This document shows, in pieces, positions 6,528 through 13,845 of a DNA stretch of 20,237 nucleotides (positions are counted from its first letter, which is position 1; every line of letters begins with the position of its first letter). Below the pieces are notes generated by a model. That model was not told the origin of the DNA. It did no database searches and saw only the letters and a list, made by a program, of their open reading frames with translations. The DNA is from Methanocellales archaeon (GTDB lineage: Archaea; Halobacteriota; UBA148). Made by a program: the position numbers and the translations under genes. The stretch covers positions 1 to 20,237 of the forward strand of contig JAAEEL010000002.1 in assembly GCA_013415795.1 (NCBI GenBank), in the 5' to 3' direction.

Positions 6528-8148
6528 ATAATGAACATTTAAACTTCTGAATCTGATCCAAAGTTCCAATTAAAGTCAAAGTAGCTCCCTCAGGTAGAAC
6601 CGTGCTGGGGTCCGGATTGGGAATGAAAAGTTCATCATGCTCTATCCCAACTATCGTGCATCCGGTCCTAGATCTGATCTTTGTTTGTTCTATGCTCTTT
6701 CCAGCTAGTAGCCTACTGACAGAACACGTGAAAACTTTAAATCCCTCTGCAAGTGTAATGTCTTCTTCTCCAAATATTATTTTGGCAAGCATCTGTCCTC
6801 CAACCACTGACAAGGACAGGACGTAGTCTGTACCAGCCTGATATAGCTTGTCAATGGATCTTTCATAGTTAGCACGAGATATTATCTTTAGATGAGGGTT
6901 CATCTTCCTTGCTATGAGAGTTGTATATATGTTCTCAGAATCCATATTTAATGTAACTATAAGCGTGGAGGCATCCATGATCTTTGCTTCCGTCAAAGTT
7001 TTTTCATCTGTTGAACTACCGCTTACGTGATTGATACCCGGGATTTTTTTCTTGTCAATTATCTTATATGATATGTTCTTTGACTGTAGAGTTTCTGCAA
7101 CTTGATTGCCAACATCACCAAATCCGGCTATGATAAAATGCCCCACCGTTCTTCGTCTCTCAGAGGTTACCTTCATCAGCAAATTTAATTGTTCTTCGGT
7201 ACCAACCACCACTAAGACTGAGTGTTTTTTGATGATCGTATTCGGTGCGGGATTTAGCATCAACTGTTCATCTTGCCATAGCCCCACGATCGTAGCCCCT
7301 GTCTTCTCTCGGATCATTGTACCTGCAAGCGATTTTCCTGCGATTGGAGAGTTTGCGTATATGGGAACTTCGATTATCTTTAGATCTCTATGCAATTCTT
7401 CTCCGATAGTCTCATCACTTAGAGAAACGGCAGCCCTCTGACCAATGCGTGTTCCAAGCAATTTCCTAGGGGAGAGAACTCTGGTTGCTCCAGCGAATTC
7501 CAAATATCTGGCTATCGACATGTCTTCGACCAAAGCTATAATCTTTGCATCGGTTAGTTTCGATGCACTTAGCACGATGTTTGCATTTTCTTCATCATTC
7601 ATGTTCGCTATCAAAAATTGTGCACTATCCACATTTGAGTTTTTAAGAGTCTCATCATCGCTGGGATCACCGTAGACACATACATAATCTTTTGAGAGTT
7701 GCCTGACGATCTGCTCCTTATCGTCGACGATCGCAAAAAGTATTTGTCTGGCTCGCAACTCATCTATCAATGTTTCAACTAAAGCATTATATCCGCAGAT
7801 CAAAACATGATTTTTCATGGTCTTTGGAACACGTGTTGGCAATAAAACTTGGATTTTTCTTTCAATCCATGGTGTGACTATAAGCGGAAATATAATCGCA
7901 AAAAATATCATCACGCCAGATATTTGAACGATGATTGAGAATATTTTCCCAATATCACTCTCAAAGACTATATCTCCATAACCCAAAGTCGTCATGGTGC
8001 TTATTACCCAATAAACGGCAGTTACAATACTGAATTCCCTTCCCTCAAATTCTCCCATCAGATATATAAAAATAAGGCTATATAAGATCATCAACGAGGT
8101 TCCAATTGCAATGTACCTTGAAACCAATTTATCGATCTTTGGTTTCAT
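6526..8148 (-). CDS. Two-TM potassium channel with two RCK (TrkA-N/TrkA-C) modules
   Basis: This 540-residue protein is a ligand-gated K+ channel subunit of the plasma membrane. TM1 is at about residues 12-31, a pore helix with the selectivity filter TTLGYGD follows at 53-59, and TM2 is at about 68-92. RCK-N domain 1 covers about 113-235 and begins HVLICGYNALVE, where the usual GxGxxG is degenerate. A TrkA-C domain lies at about 247-330. RCK-N domain 2 starts at about 337 with an intact GFGDVG, and a second TrkA-C reaches the C-terminus. The double RCK layout resembles tandem-RCK archaeal channels. RCK domains bind nucleotides, NAD(H) or Ca2+ in known relatives; the ligand here is not known. 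It is first in an operon with adkA and nadE, 14 bp before adkA. A TATA-like AAGATATATTG lies at about 8170-8182 (minus strand). Confidence 0.93.
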   Translation of the reverse strand: MKPKIDKLVSRYIAIGTSLMILYSLIFIYLMGEFEGREFSIVTAVYWVISTMTTLGYGDIVFESDIGKIFSIIVQISGVMIFFAIIFPLIVTPWIERKIQVLLPTRVPKTMKNHVLICGYNALVETLIDELRARQILFAIVDDKEQIVRQLSKDYVCVYGDPSDDETLKNSNVDSAQFLIANMNDEENANIVLSASKLTDAKIIALVEDMSIARYLEFAGATRVLSPRKLLGTRIGQRAAVSLSDETIGEELHRDLKIIEVPIYANSPIAGKSLAGTMIREKTGATIVGLWQDEQLMLNPAPNTIIKKHSVLVVVGTEEQLNLLMKVTSERRRTVGHFIIAGFGDVGNQVAETLQSKNISYKIIDKKKIPGINHVSGSSTDEKTLTEAKIMDASTLIVTLNMDSENIYTTLIARKMNPHLKIISRANYERSIDKLYQAGTDYVLSLSVVGGQMLAKIIFGEEDITLAEGFKVFTCSVSRLLAGKSIEQTKIRSRTGCTIVGIEHDELFIPNPDPSTVLPEGATLTLIGTLDQIQKFKCSL

Positions 8149-8187
8149 ATTCTCTTAATTATACTCACCATCAATATATCTTATGAT

Positions 8188-8221
8188 GGAAAAGGTTAAA
8201 AAGAAGGAAAAGGTTAAAAAG
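8188..8221. repeat. Tandem 16-bp direct repeat with 18-bp period
   Basis: GGAAAAGGTTAAAAAG occurs at 8188-8203 and again at 8206-8221. The two copies lie in the 131-bp divergent promoter region between the potassium channel gene and the phosphatase gene. They could be paired regulator sites or a slippage duplication. Confidence 0.6.
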
Positions 8222-8279
8222 GATACGATGTATCTACACAGAACACCGACGTATTTATTATTGCTTTGATGGTGGTGGT

Positions 8280-9770
8280 TTGCTAATAGTATTTGACATG
8301 GATAACACTCTCGTCGATATTGAAATAATCGATGAACTCGCTAAAGCTGCTGGTGTTGGTGAGGAGGTTGCTTTAATAACCAGAAAGGCCATGCAGGGCG
8401 AGATTGATTTTGGAACAGCCCTTATAGAGAGAGTGGGACTCCTCAAGAATTTATCTGAAAAAGAGGTTACAAAGATAGCAGACAGCATACCTATAATGAA
8501 AGGTTCCGAGCGGTTGATCAAAGAGGCAAAATCCATGGGATATAAGACGGCGATTATCTCTGGAAGTTTTATGATTTTTGCAAAAAAGGTAGGAGATATG
8601 CTTGGTATTGATCACGTCGTTGCTAATGAGTTGATCATAGAAGACGGTGTTTTAACCGGAGAAGTGACAGGACCCTTGATGAAACAAGACTCCAAAGAAT
8701 TTGTGCTCGCAGAAATAGCAAAATCTGAGGGATTAGACCTCAAGGATTGTGTAGTCGTGGGGGACGGAGCAAATGATATACACATGTTTAAGAATGCCGG
8801 ACTATCGATAGCATTTGGTCAGAATCCAGCATTAAGCGACATTGCAGATGTGGTCATAACCCAGAAGGACCAGGAACTGATCATTCCCATATTACCCAAG
8901 CCAAGACAGGACATGCTAGAAGAGCTACAAGAAAAGAAGGAAAAACTAAAAATCGAATCAGAAATACTCAAAGAAAAGCGAAACAAACTCAACCAGAATG
9001 CATCTAAGTTATCGATGAAAAGGGATGAACTTAACCAGAAAGCAAGAGAACTAGTGACCACTGCAAAAGCATCCAAAAAAGAGAGAGATGAATATAACGA
9101 GAAAGTAAGCGAGTATAAAGCAAAGAGAGATGAACTAAACGAAAAAGCTAACAAGGTCTACGCTCGATTGGATAAATTACGCAAAAAGAGTAATGCAAAG
9201 GGGTCTTCCATCGATGAACTCAGGCGAGAAATCGATAAGTTGGAATTTAAACAACAGACAGAAGTAATAAGCATCAGCAAAGAGCGCCAACTTGTTGATC
9301 GGATTTCCGCTTTGCAGGAAAAATATCTGAAGAAAAAGTTACAGTTGGAGCAGGATATAGAACTTAAAGCACTTTTAGAGAATGCACAAACCCTTTGGAA
9401 TCAGGCCTCTGAATATCATGAGAGTGTCACTGAGTACGCAAATTTGGCTCAAGAGAGGCACGAAAAAATGATTGCTGCATTTAGGGAAGTTGACCAGATA
9501 AGGGCCGACGCAGATAATATTCATAAGGATTTCGTAAATACGCAAGAAAATGCCGATGAGATACATAGTAAGTTTATAAAGACACAAAAAGAGATTCGTG
9601 ATTTTGATAAGCTAATAGCCAGCTTAAAGAGAAAGAGTCGAAAAGATAAAGAAGATAAACAGAGGAGCGATACTCGGAAAAAAGCCGAGAAGGTATATGA
9701 ACAATTTAAAAAAGGCGAAAAATTAGACACAGATGACTTGCTTTTGCTTCAGCGCTCTAAGCTGCTTTAG
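8280..9770 (+). CDS. serB: Phosphoserine phosphatase (HAD) fused to a long coiled-coil domain
   Basis: The first 205 residues are a SerB-type HAD phosphatase, the last step of serine synthesis from phosphoglycerate: motif I FDMDNTLVD (nucleophile D6, acid D8), motif II SGS at 94-96, a lysine at 135 or 139, and motif III VVGDGANDIHMF at 159-170. From about residue 209 the chain becomes a charged coiled coil with repeated KRDELNxKA heptads, then QEKYLKKKLQLEQD. It ends in a conserved-looking tail AEKVYEQFKKGEKL..DDLLLLQR (about 468-490). That tail and the heptads resemble the archaeal coiled-coil family COG1340; this comparison is from memory. Total length is 496, against about 210 for SerB alone. 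The start is a TTG at 8280, preceded by GGTGGTGGT; no ATG in this frame fits. It is transcribed alone, divergent from the channel. Confidence 0.88.
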   Translation: MLIVFDMDNTLVDIEIIDELAKAAGVGEEVALITRKAMQGEIDFGTALIERVGLLKNLSEKEVTKIADSIPIMKGSERLIKEAKSMGYKTAIISGSFMIFAKKVGDMLGIDHVVANELIIEDGVLTGEVTGPLMKQDSKEFVLAEIAKSEGLDLKDCVVVGDGANDIHMFKNAGLSIAFGQNPALSDIADVVITQKDQELIIPILPKPRQDMLEELQEKKEKLKIESEILKEKRNKLNQNASKLSMKRDELNQKARELVTTAKASKKERDEYNEKVSEYKAKRDELNEKANKVYARLDKLRKKSNAKGSSIDELRREIDKLEFKQQTEVISISKERQLVDRISALQEKYLKKKLQLEQDIELKALLENAQTLWNQASEYHESVTEYANLAQERHEKMIAAFREVDQIRADADNIHKDFVNTQENADEIHSKFIKTQKEIRDFDKLIASLKRKSRKDKEDKQRSDTRKKAEKVYEQFKKGEKLDTDDLLLLQRSKLL

Positions 9771-9913
9771 ATGGCCTAAACTTTAAATAAACATAATTTG
9801 CCCTTTAGTGAACCTATAACACATTTTAAATAAGCATTAAATAAATGCCAGTTATTAAGTATAGATTAGATTTCCATTCTGTGGTATGTTATTCTATCTT
9901 TTCAGCCATCCCA

Positions 9914-10789
9914 CTAATAAACCGCTAGTTCGTTAAGAATGTCCGTTTTTGAGATTATTCCTATCGCTTCTCCTTTCTCAGTCACCATCAGCCGACCTAT
10001 TTTATATTTATCTAAGATCTTGATCGCTTCACAGAGTGGTCGGTCACCTTCAACAGATATTGTAGGCTTGACCATTACATCCCTGACTTTAGACCTAATT
10101 TTTCCATTTGCTAATGCCCTTCCGATATCTTTGAAAGTGATGACGCCAATAAGTTTCTCTTTCTCCTTAACAGGAGCGCCGTGAATATTTTGTTCAGTCA
10201 ACAAGAGTGCTGCTTCTTGTAAAGTTGCGTTAGCATCCACATAGTGAATTCTCTTAGACATGTACTCTTTGATCTGTTTTTTTGGCAAAGAGACCATCTC
10301 GTGGATATTGCACAATAAAACGTTATCCGTATCGTCTCGTCCGTATACCTCGCCCCTGATTATCAAATGATTCACTGGTGTGGGTCCAATCTGGATTGTA
10401 TCCCCTATATGGAAATCATGTGTATCTCCGATGACCTTTACAGATGCATGACATAATACTGGATGTCTTAGGCAAGTAAGATCGATATTTGAGACCGTTG
10501 CATCTTCTACCAATATATTATTTATATAGATGCAAACTATCGCCTCTTCCTCCAATTCATCAATACTAATGGCTTCGTAAGCACTTCCAGTTGGCTTATA
10601 CCCACCCTTCGGCCCTGGAACACCCTCCACGAGTTTAAGTGCTTTCAGTGATTGCATCTGATTTCGAATGGTGCCGGGATTTCGGTCGATTAATTCAGCG
10701 ATATCTTCCCCTTTAACCACTTTATTTTTCTGTCTAGATAGGTTTATCAAAGCCGTAATAATCTTTCTTTGGATGGGTGTAAGTTCCAT
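9914..10789 (-). CDS. HTH and CBS-pair transcriptional regulator (COG2524-like)
   Basis: This 291-residue protein has three parts. A winged HTH at about residues 1-70 has IQRKIITALINL, then IAELIDRNPGTIRNQMQSLKALKLVEGVPGPKGGYKPT. A middle domain (about 80-165) contains a VSNIDLTCLRHPVLCHASVKV region. A CBS pair covers about 170-291: the first CBS has the THGAPV-like NIHGAPVKEKEKLIGVITFKDIG pattern, and the second ends KIGRLMVTEKGEAIGIISKTDIL. CBS pairs usually sense adenine nucleotides, so this is a probable ligand-sensing DNA-binding regulator. AT-rich TATA candidates lie at 10800-10830. It is downstream of, and on the same strand as, the presenilin-like protease gene, separated by 167 bp that contain an inverted repeat. 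Target genes are unknown. Confidence 0.85.
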   Translation of the reverse strand: MELTPIQRKIITALINLSRQKNKVVKGEDIAELIDRNPGTIRNQMQSLKALKLVEGVPGPKGGYKPTGSAYEAISIDELEEEAIVCIYINNILVEDATVSNIDLTCLRHPVLCHASVKVIGDTHDFHIGDTIQIGPTPVNHLIIRGEVYGRDDTDNVLLCNIHEMVSLPKKQIKEYMSKRIHYVDANATLQEAALLLTEQNIHGAPVKEKEKLIGVITFKDIGRALANGKIRSKVRDVMVKPTISVEGDRPLCEAIKILDKYKIGRLMVTEKGEAIGIISKTDILNELAVY

Positions 10790-10876
10790 GATGATGCCGT
10801 ATTATAATTATTAATAGAGATATATATACTTAATTGATGAAAAATATTTAATTTATCGAGCAGATAAGGGGTGCAT

Positions 10877-10915
10877 TCATCTAATCCTCGCGCAACGGAA
10901 TTGATCTTTAGATGA
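10877..10915. repeat. Inverted repeat between the protease and HTH-CBS genes
   Basis: TCATCTAA (10877-10884) and TTAGATGA (10908-10915) are perfect 8-bp complements around a 23-bp spacer. The site follows the presenilin-like gene and precedes the HTH-CBS gene on the same strand. It could be a regulator site or an RNA hairpin; no T-tract follows directly. Confidence 0.35.
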
Positions 10916-10956
10916 GAATAACCAGATCGAATATTCTTTCTGGCAAATACATAACC

Positions 10957-11817
10957 CTATGTTTGTAAAAGGTATCCAATAAAAAATCCCATTATTGTAC
11001 CCGTGTTTAAGAATGGCAAGCCGGCTTGGGGTCTTTCACCAGAGATAAGTATCAGAGCTGCAAAACCCACCAGAGATCCGATAATTGCGCCTAGTGCTGG
11101 AAGGTTAATGAACCCTGTGGAGATAATGAAGACCTTAGCAGACACTACCAGGATTGTTGGCACTACGACGTCGCCTAATCCCATGAAATATGCATTTTTT
11201 TCACCATCTGGAGTTTGCTCTAAAAACGAATATCCCCATTTTTTCGGAATGATAAACAATATTGGAGTTCTGAGATCCAACATGCCCTCAGCAAGCCTGA
11301 CCATATGTTTTGTCTGGTATACTGCGATGGCATCATATATCGCTAGCACGATCAACAAGACCAAAGTGGGAATAATAGCAAGCGATATTCCAAACATAGC
11401 AGCAGCACCAGCACCTATCATTATACCTGTAAAATCAATGATGTACCACTCCGGGTATTTATACAGTAGTAAGGTGAACGCTATAGTCAGCATAAGTGAT
11501 CCAATAAAAGAGTTGATTGGCGATAAGATCATGGATAGTATTACAAAGAACACAAGATAGAGGGTGAATGCCACGACTATCAAGATGATGAGATGTATTA
11601 TCCATCTTAGATCTAGTTTGATTATGAATAGCATGAAAAGCGTGAAGGCTAAGATCAGACCCATGTACCATATAGGATTTAAAATAGATTGCGGATCCTC
11701 AAACGCTTGCATATTTTGGGCTTTTAGAGGATGGATCAGCAACAGCGCAATGACCTGAACAGCTAACAAGAAGAATATCATACTGCCTAGAAGTAAATTG
11801 TCTATGATTCTTTTCAA
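10957..11817 (-). CDS. Presenilin/signal-peptide-peptidase-like intramembrane aspartyl protease (family A22, archaeal PSH)
   Basis: This 286-residue multi-spanning protein has about eight or nine hydrophobic segments. The two catalytic aspartates of the A22 family are visible: D162 in LAIYDAIAVY and D216 in MGLGDVVVPT, the YD and GxGD motifs. The third family motif is PAL near the last membrane segment; here the equivalent position reads RPQAGLPFLN (263-271), so it looks diverged, although a PAL triplet also occurs at 240-242. The expected role is cleavage of membrane-embedded peptides such as signal-peptide remnants. The start is a TTG at 11817, preceded by GGGGTAAC, a ribosome-binding-like run. 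Divergent from the small membrane gene at 11901, with about 80 bp between. Confidence 0.85.
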   Translation of the reverse strand: MKRIIDNLLLGSMIFFLLAVQVIALLLIHPLKAQNMQAFEDPQSILNPIWYMGLILAFTLFMLFIIKLDLRWIIHLIILIVVAFTLYLVFFVILSMILSPINSFIGSLMLTIAFTLLLYKYPEWYIIDFTGIMIGAGAAAMFGISLAIIPTLVLLIVLAIYDAIAVYQTKHMVRLAEGMLDLRTPILFIIPKKWGYSFLEQTPDGEKNAYFMGLGDVVVPTILVVSAKVFIISTGFINLPALGAIIGSLVGFAALILISGERPQAGLPFLNTGTIMGFFIGYLLQT

Positions 11818-11887
11818 GCTGTTACCCCACTATTATTAAATACCATGGAGAAATATAATAACATGGTCAAAGTTAAACTTTACCGAA

Positions 11888-11895
11888 TGGGGTGG
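11888..11895 (+). promoter_or_regulatory. Ribosome binding site for the gene at 11901
   Basis: GGGGTGGC ends 5 nt before the ATG at 11901. It overlaps an in-frame GTG at 11892, which favours the ATG as the true start. Confidence 0.55.
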
Positions 11896-11900
11896 CAAAG

Positions 11901-12218
11901 ATGGAGTCGAGAGATTTAATATTTTCAATAGTGATGGTTGTGTCTGCATTCGTGCTCACTTTCAGATGGATCGATCAGTATGGTATGGGTGATGCAGTGG
12001 TTATATTGTCGGCAATGGTCTTGGTCGGAGCATTAGCAGCAATGATCCTGAGTGTGAACGTCAGGCTGATGTCAATAGAAGACAAGATCGAATCTAAGGA
12101 AAGATCACTGCGAGTTAACATACAAAGCGTTGAGGAGGGAGTGGAGCGCAGGTTAAACATGATGGTCAATAGAGTTAATGAGACGATGGAGGAGCTATCA
12201 AGGCGATCATATCGTTGA
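11901..12218 (+). CDS. Small membrane protein with C-terminal coiled coil, function unknown
   Basis: The 105-residue product has two likely membrane helices, IFSIVMVVSAFVLTF (about 6-21) and AVVILSAMVLVGALAAMILSV (about 32-52). They are followed by a charged helical tail with heptad character, MSIEDKIESKERSLRVN to the C-terminus, which is rich in E, R and N. The tail probably faces the cytoplasm and may mediate oligomerisation or partner binding. I do not recognise the family. The start at ATG 11901 is supported by the GGGGTGGC site. It shares a short divergent promoter region with the presenilin-like protease, so the two could be co-regulated; this is inference. Confidence 0.7.
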   Translation: MESRDLIFSIVMVVSAFVLTFRWIDQYGMGDAVVILSAMVLVGALAAMILSVNVRLMSIEDKIESKERSLRVNIQSVEEGVERRLNMMVNRVNETMEELSRRSYR

Positions 12219-12507
12219 TTCTATCCTTTTTCCAATTTTTTTGTCTGAAACATTAATTTATCTGAACTTTAGTATAGGTATGAAAAATACTAGATATAAA
12301 GGCATTTTTGGGCGCGATATCTAAGATTTTTTATATGCCCCACTTCTACAGTACTGTAAAATTTTCGGTTGGTGACTTTAATAATACTGCCAGATATATG
12401 GCAAGGTCTTGTTAGCTGACACATATTTAATTAATAGAAAACATAGCTAATAGTAACTAAACATATATTCTACGACAAATGACAAACATTTAATTTGAGA
12501 GAGAAAC
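12219..12507. other. Intergenic region upstream of fen (no gene seen)
   Basis: This 289-bp AT-rich stretch opens with T-tracts (TTTTTCCAATTTTTTTG, about 12229-12242) that could end transcription of the preceding gene. It holds a small imperfect dyad TGCCA-GATATA-TGGCA at 12388-12403, and a TATA-like ACATATATTC at 12461-12470, about 40 nt before the fen ATG. No tRNA-like cloverleaf or convincing open frame was seen. Confidence 0.45.
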
Positions 12508-13527
12508 ATGGGATCAGACCTTAAAGATATAATCGAAAAAAAAGAAATAGAACTAAGAGAGTTGTTCGGTAAAATAATAGCAATAGATGCTTACAACACT
12601 CTTTATCAGTTTCTTAGCATAATTCGCCAACCAGATGGTACTCCGCTGATGGACTCACAGGGAAACATTACATCGCATCTATCTGGACTTCTATACAGAA
12701 CCACAAACCTAGTAGAAGCAGGCATCAAACCTGTCTTTGTCTTTGATGGAAAACCGCCAGAATTCAAAGCTCAAACCATCAAAGAGAGGGCGGAGATAAG
12801 AGGCTGGTCAGAAATACAATGGATCGCAGCAAGGGCTCTAGGAGAGGAGGATGCATTCAAATATGCACAAGCATCGTCAAGATTAGATGATCAAATAATC
12901 GGAGATGCAAAGGCTCTTCTGAAGTATATGGGAATCCCTTGCATTCAAGCTCCATCAGAGGGGGAAGCCCAAGCCGCATTCATGGCGATCAACGGTGATG
13001 CAAATGCCGTCGGTTCGCAGGACTATGATGCGTTGTTATTTGGTGCACCAAACGTGGTCAGGAATCTGACGATCACTGGACGCCGGAAATTACCAGGAAA
13101 AAATGTATACGTCGATGTAAAGCCAGAGATGCTCGAATTAAACCCAATATTGGATGCTTTGAGTATTACTTCCAAGCAGTTAATAGATACCGCCATACTC
13201 GTAGGCACAGATTACAACGAGGGGATCAAAGGCATAGGACCGAAGACTGCTTTAAGATTGATTCAAAAGCATGGATCAATCGAAGGAGTGCTTGCAGAGT
13301 TAAATGATTGTATTGAGAATTTTGATGCGATTCGAGATTTTTTTCTCTATCCAGAAATCACCTCTACATACAAAATAGAATGGCAAGAGCCCAATGAAGA
13401 TCTAATAATAAAATTCCTCTGCAATCGACATGATTTCTCAGAAGAGCGGGTTGAAAAGGTATTAGTGCGTTTGAGTGAAGCTTCGGCTCAAAAGCAGAAG
13501 ACTTTGGATCAGTGGGGAAGTAAATAA
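12508..13527 (+). CDS. fen: Flap endonuclease 1 (FEN-1)
   Basis: FEN-1 removes 5' flaps during Okazaki-fragment maturation and base excision repair, normally bound to PCNA. The 339-residue protein has the N and I nuclease regions with the acidic residues in place: D27 in IAIDAYN, D80 in VFDGKPP, E151/E153 in SEGEAQA, D172/D174 in SQDYDALLFG, and D235 in GTDYNEGI. A helix-hairpin-helix KGIGPKTALRLI follows. The C-terminus ends QKTLDQWGSK, a PCNA-interacting box in which the usual final aromatic residue is replaced by glycine. The ATG at 12508 follows a GAGAGAG run and gives the family N-terminus MGSDLKDII. It appears to be transcribed alone. Confidence 0.96.
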   Translation: MGSDLKDIIEKKEIELRELFGKIIAIDAYNTLYQFLSIIRQPDGTPLMDSQGNITSHLSGLLYRTTNLVEAGIKPVFVFDGKPPEFKAQTIKERAEIRGWSEIQWIAARALGEEDAFKYAQASSRLDDQIIGDAKALLKYMGIPCIQAPSEGEAQAAFMAINGDANAVGSQDYDALLFGAPNVVRNLTITGRRKLPGKNVYVDVKPEMLELNPILDALSITSKQLIDTAILVGTDYNEGIKGIGPKTALRLIQKHGSIEGVLAELNDCIENFDAIRDFFLYPEITSTYKIEWQEPNEDLIIKFLCNRHDFSEERVEKVLVRLSEASAQKQKTLDQWGSK

Positions 13528-13625
13528 AATCAAACATAAGCAGAAATGGCAGGACTTGACCCTCAAACTACTTTTCGATTACTCGCTTTTCACCCTTTGG
13601 GTCTTTTTCCTACGTTTCTCCCATC

Positions 13626-13645
13626 ATACCTTACCACTAAGGTAT
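13626..13645 (+). terminator. Hairpin followed by T-rich run downstream of fen
   Basis: ATACCTTA-CCAC-TAAGGTAT is a perfect 8-bp stem with a 4-nt loop, followed by TTATT. T-tracts also precede it (13570-13620). It lies about 100 bp after the fen stop. Archaeal termination mainly uses T-tracts, so the hairpin role is only suggestive. Confidence 0.4.
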
Positions 13646-13707
13646 TTATTCGTGCCCTTCCCTGATTATTAACTCAGGTTTATACACGATTCTCATCGCC
13701 CGTAGAC

Positions 13708-13751
13708 GATAATTTTGGTTTCTTCGTAGGCTTCATCCTGCCAAAATTATC
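13708..13751. repeat. 11-bp perfect inverted repeat upstream of the YqgF-like gene
   Basis: GATAATTTTGG (13708-13718) pairs with CCAAAATTATC (13741-13751) across a 22-bp spacer, in the 318-bp gene-free stretch between fen and the YqgF-like gene. It could be an operator with two half-sites two helical turns apart, or an RNA stem. Confidence 0.5.
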
Positions 13752-13777
13752 ATAGTTCGATGATGTTAAAAAATTTT

Positions 13778-13813
13778 TGGTAGATATTCTGGTACATATT
13801 TTGGTAACAAATT
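13778..13813 (+). repeat. Three 12-bp direct repeats beginning TGGTA, next to a TATA box
   Basis: TGGTAGATATTC, TGGTACATATTT and TGGTAACAAATT follow one another with an exact 12-bp period and lead straight into TTTTAAGTATAA. They look like tandem sites for a regulator at the BRE/TATA boundary of the downstream gene. Confidence 0.45.
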
Positions 13814-13823
13814 TTAAGTATAA
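13812..13823 (+). promoter_or_regulatory. TATA box of the YqgF-like gene
   Basis: TTTTAAGTATAA is centred about 28 nt before the ATG at 13846, which fits a leaderless transcript and supports that start over the TTG at 13777. Confidence 0.5.
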
Positions 13824-13845
13824 CCTTACAGATTTATATGAGGGG

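Noticed and set aside
9782..9848. TTTAAATAARCAT twice plus a GCATT/AATGC dyad between convergent genes
   Set aside because: The region is very A/T-rich and the matches are short and low in complexity; probably just intergenic or terminator sequence.
10883..10896. 14-bp AATCCTCGCGCAAC, repeated at 18181-18194
   Set aside because: One exact 14-mer match is expected by chance in a 20-kb window, and the second copy lies inside the dehydrogenase coding sequence.
11003..11560. 185-codon plus-strand open frame
   Set aside because: It is antisense to the presenilin-like protease, whose catalytic motifs are clear; the opposite frame stays open only because of codon composition.
13475..13672. 65-codon open frame overlapping the end of fen
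   Set aside because: It starts inside fen in another frame, runs through T-rich terminator-like DNA, and its product is an unstructured F/L/P-rich string.
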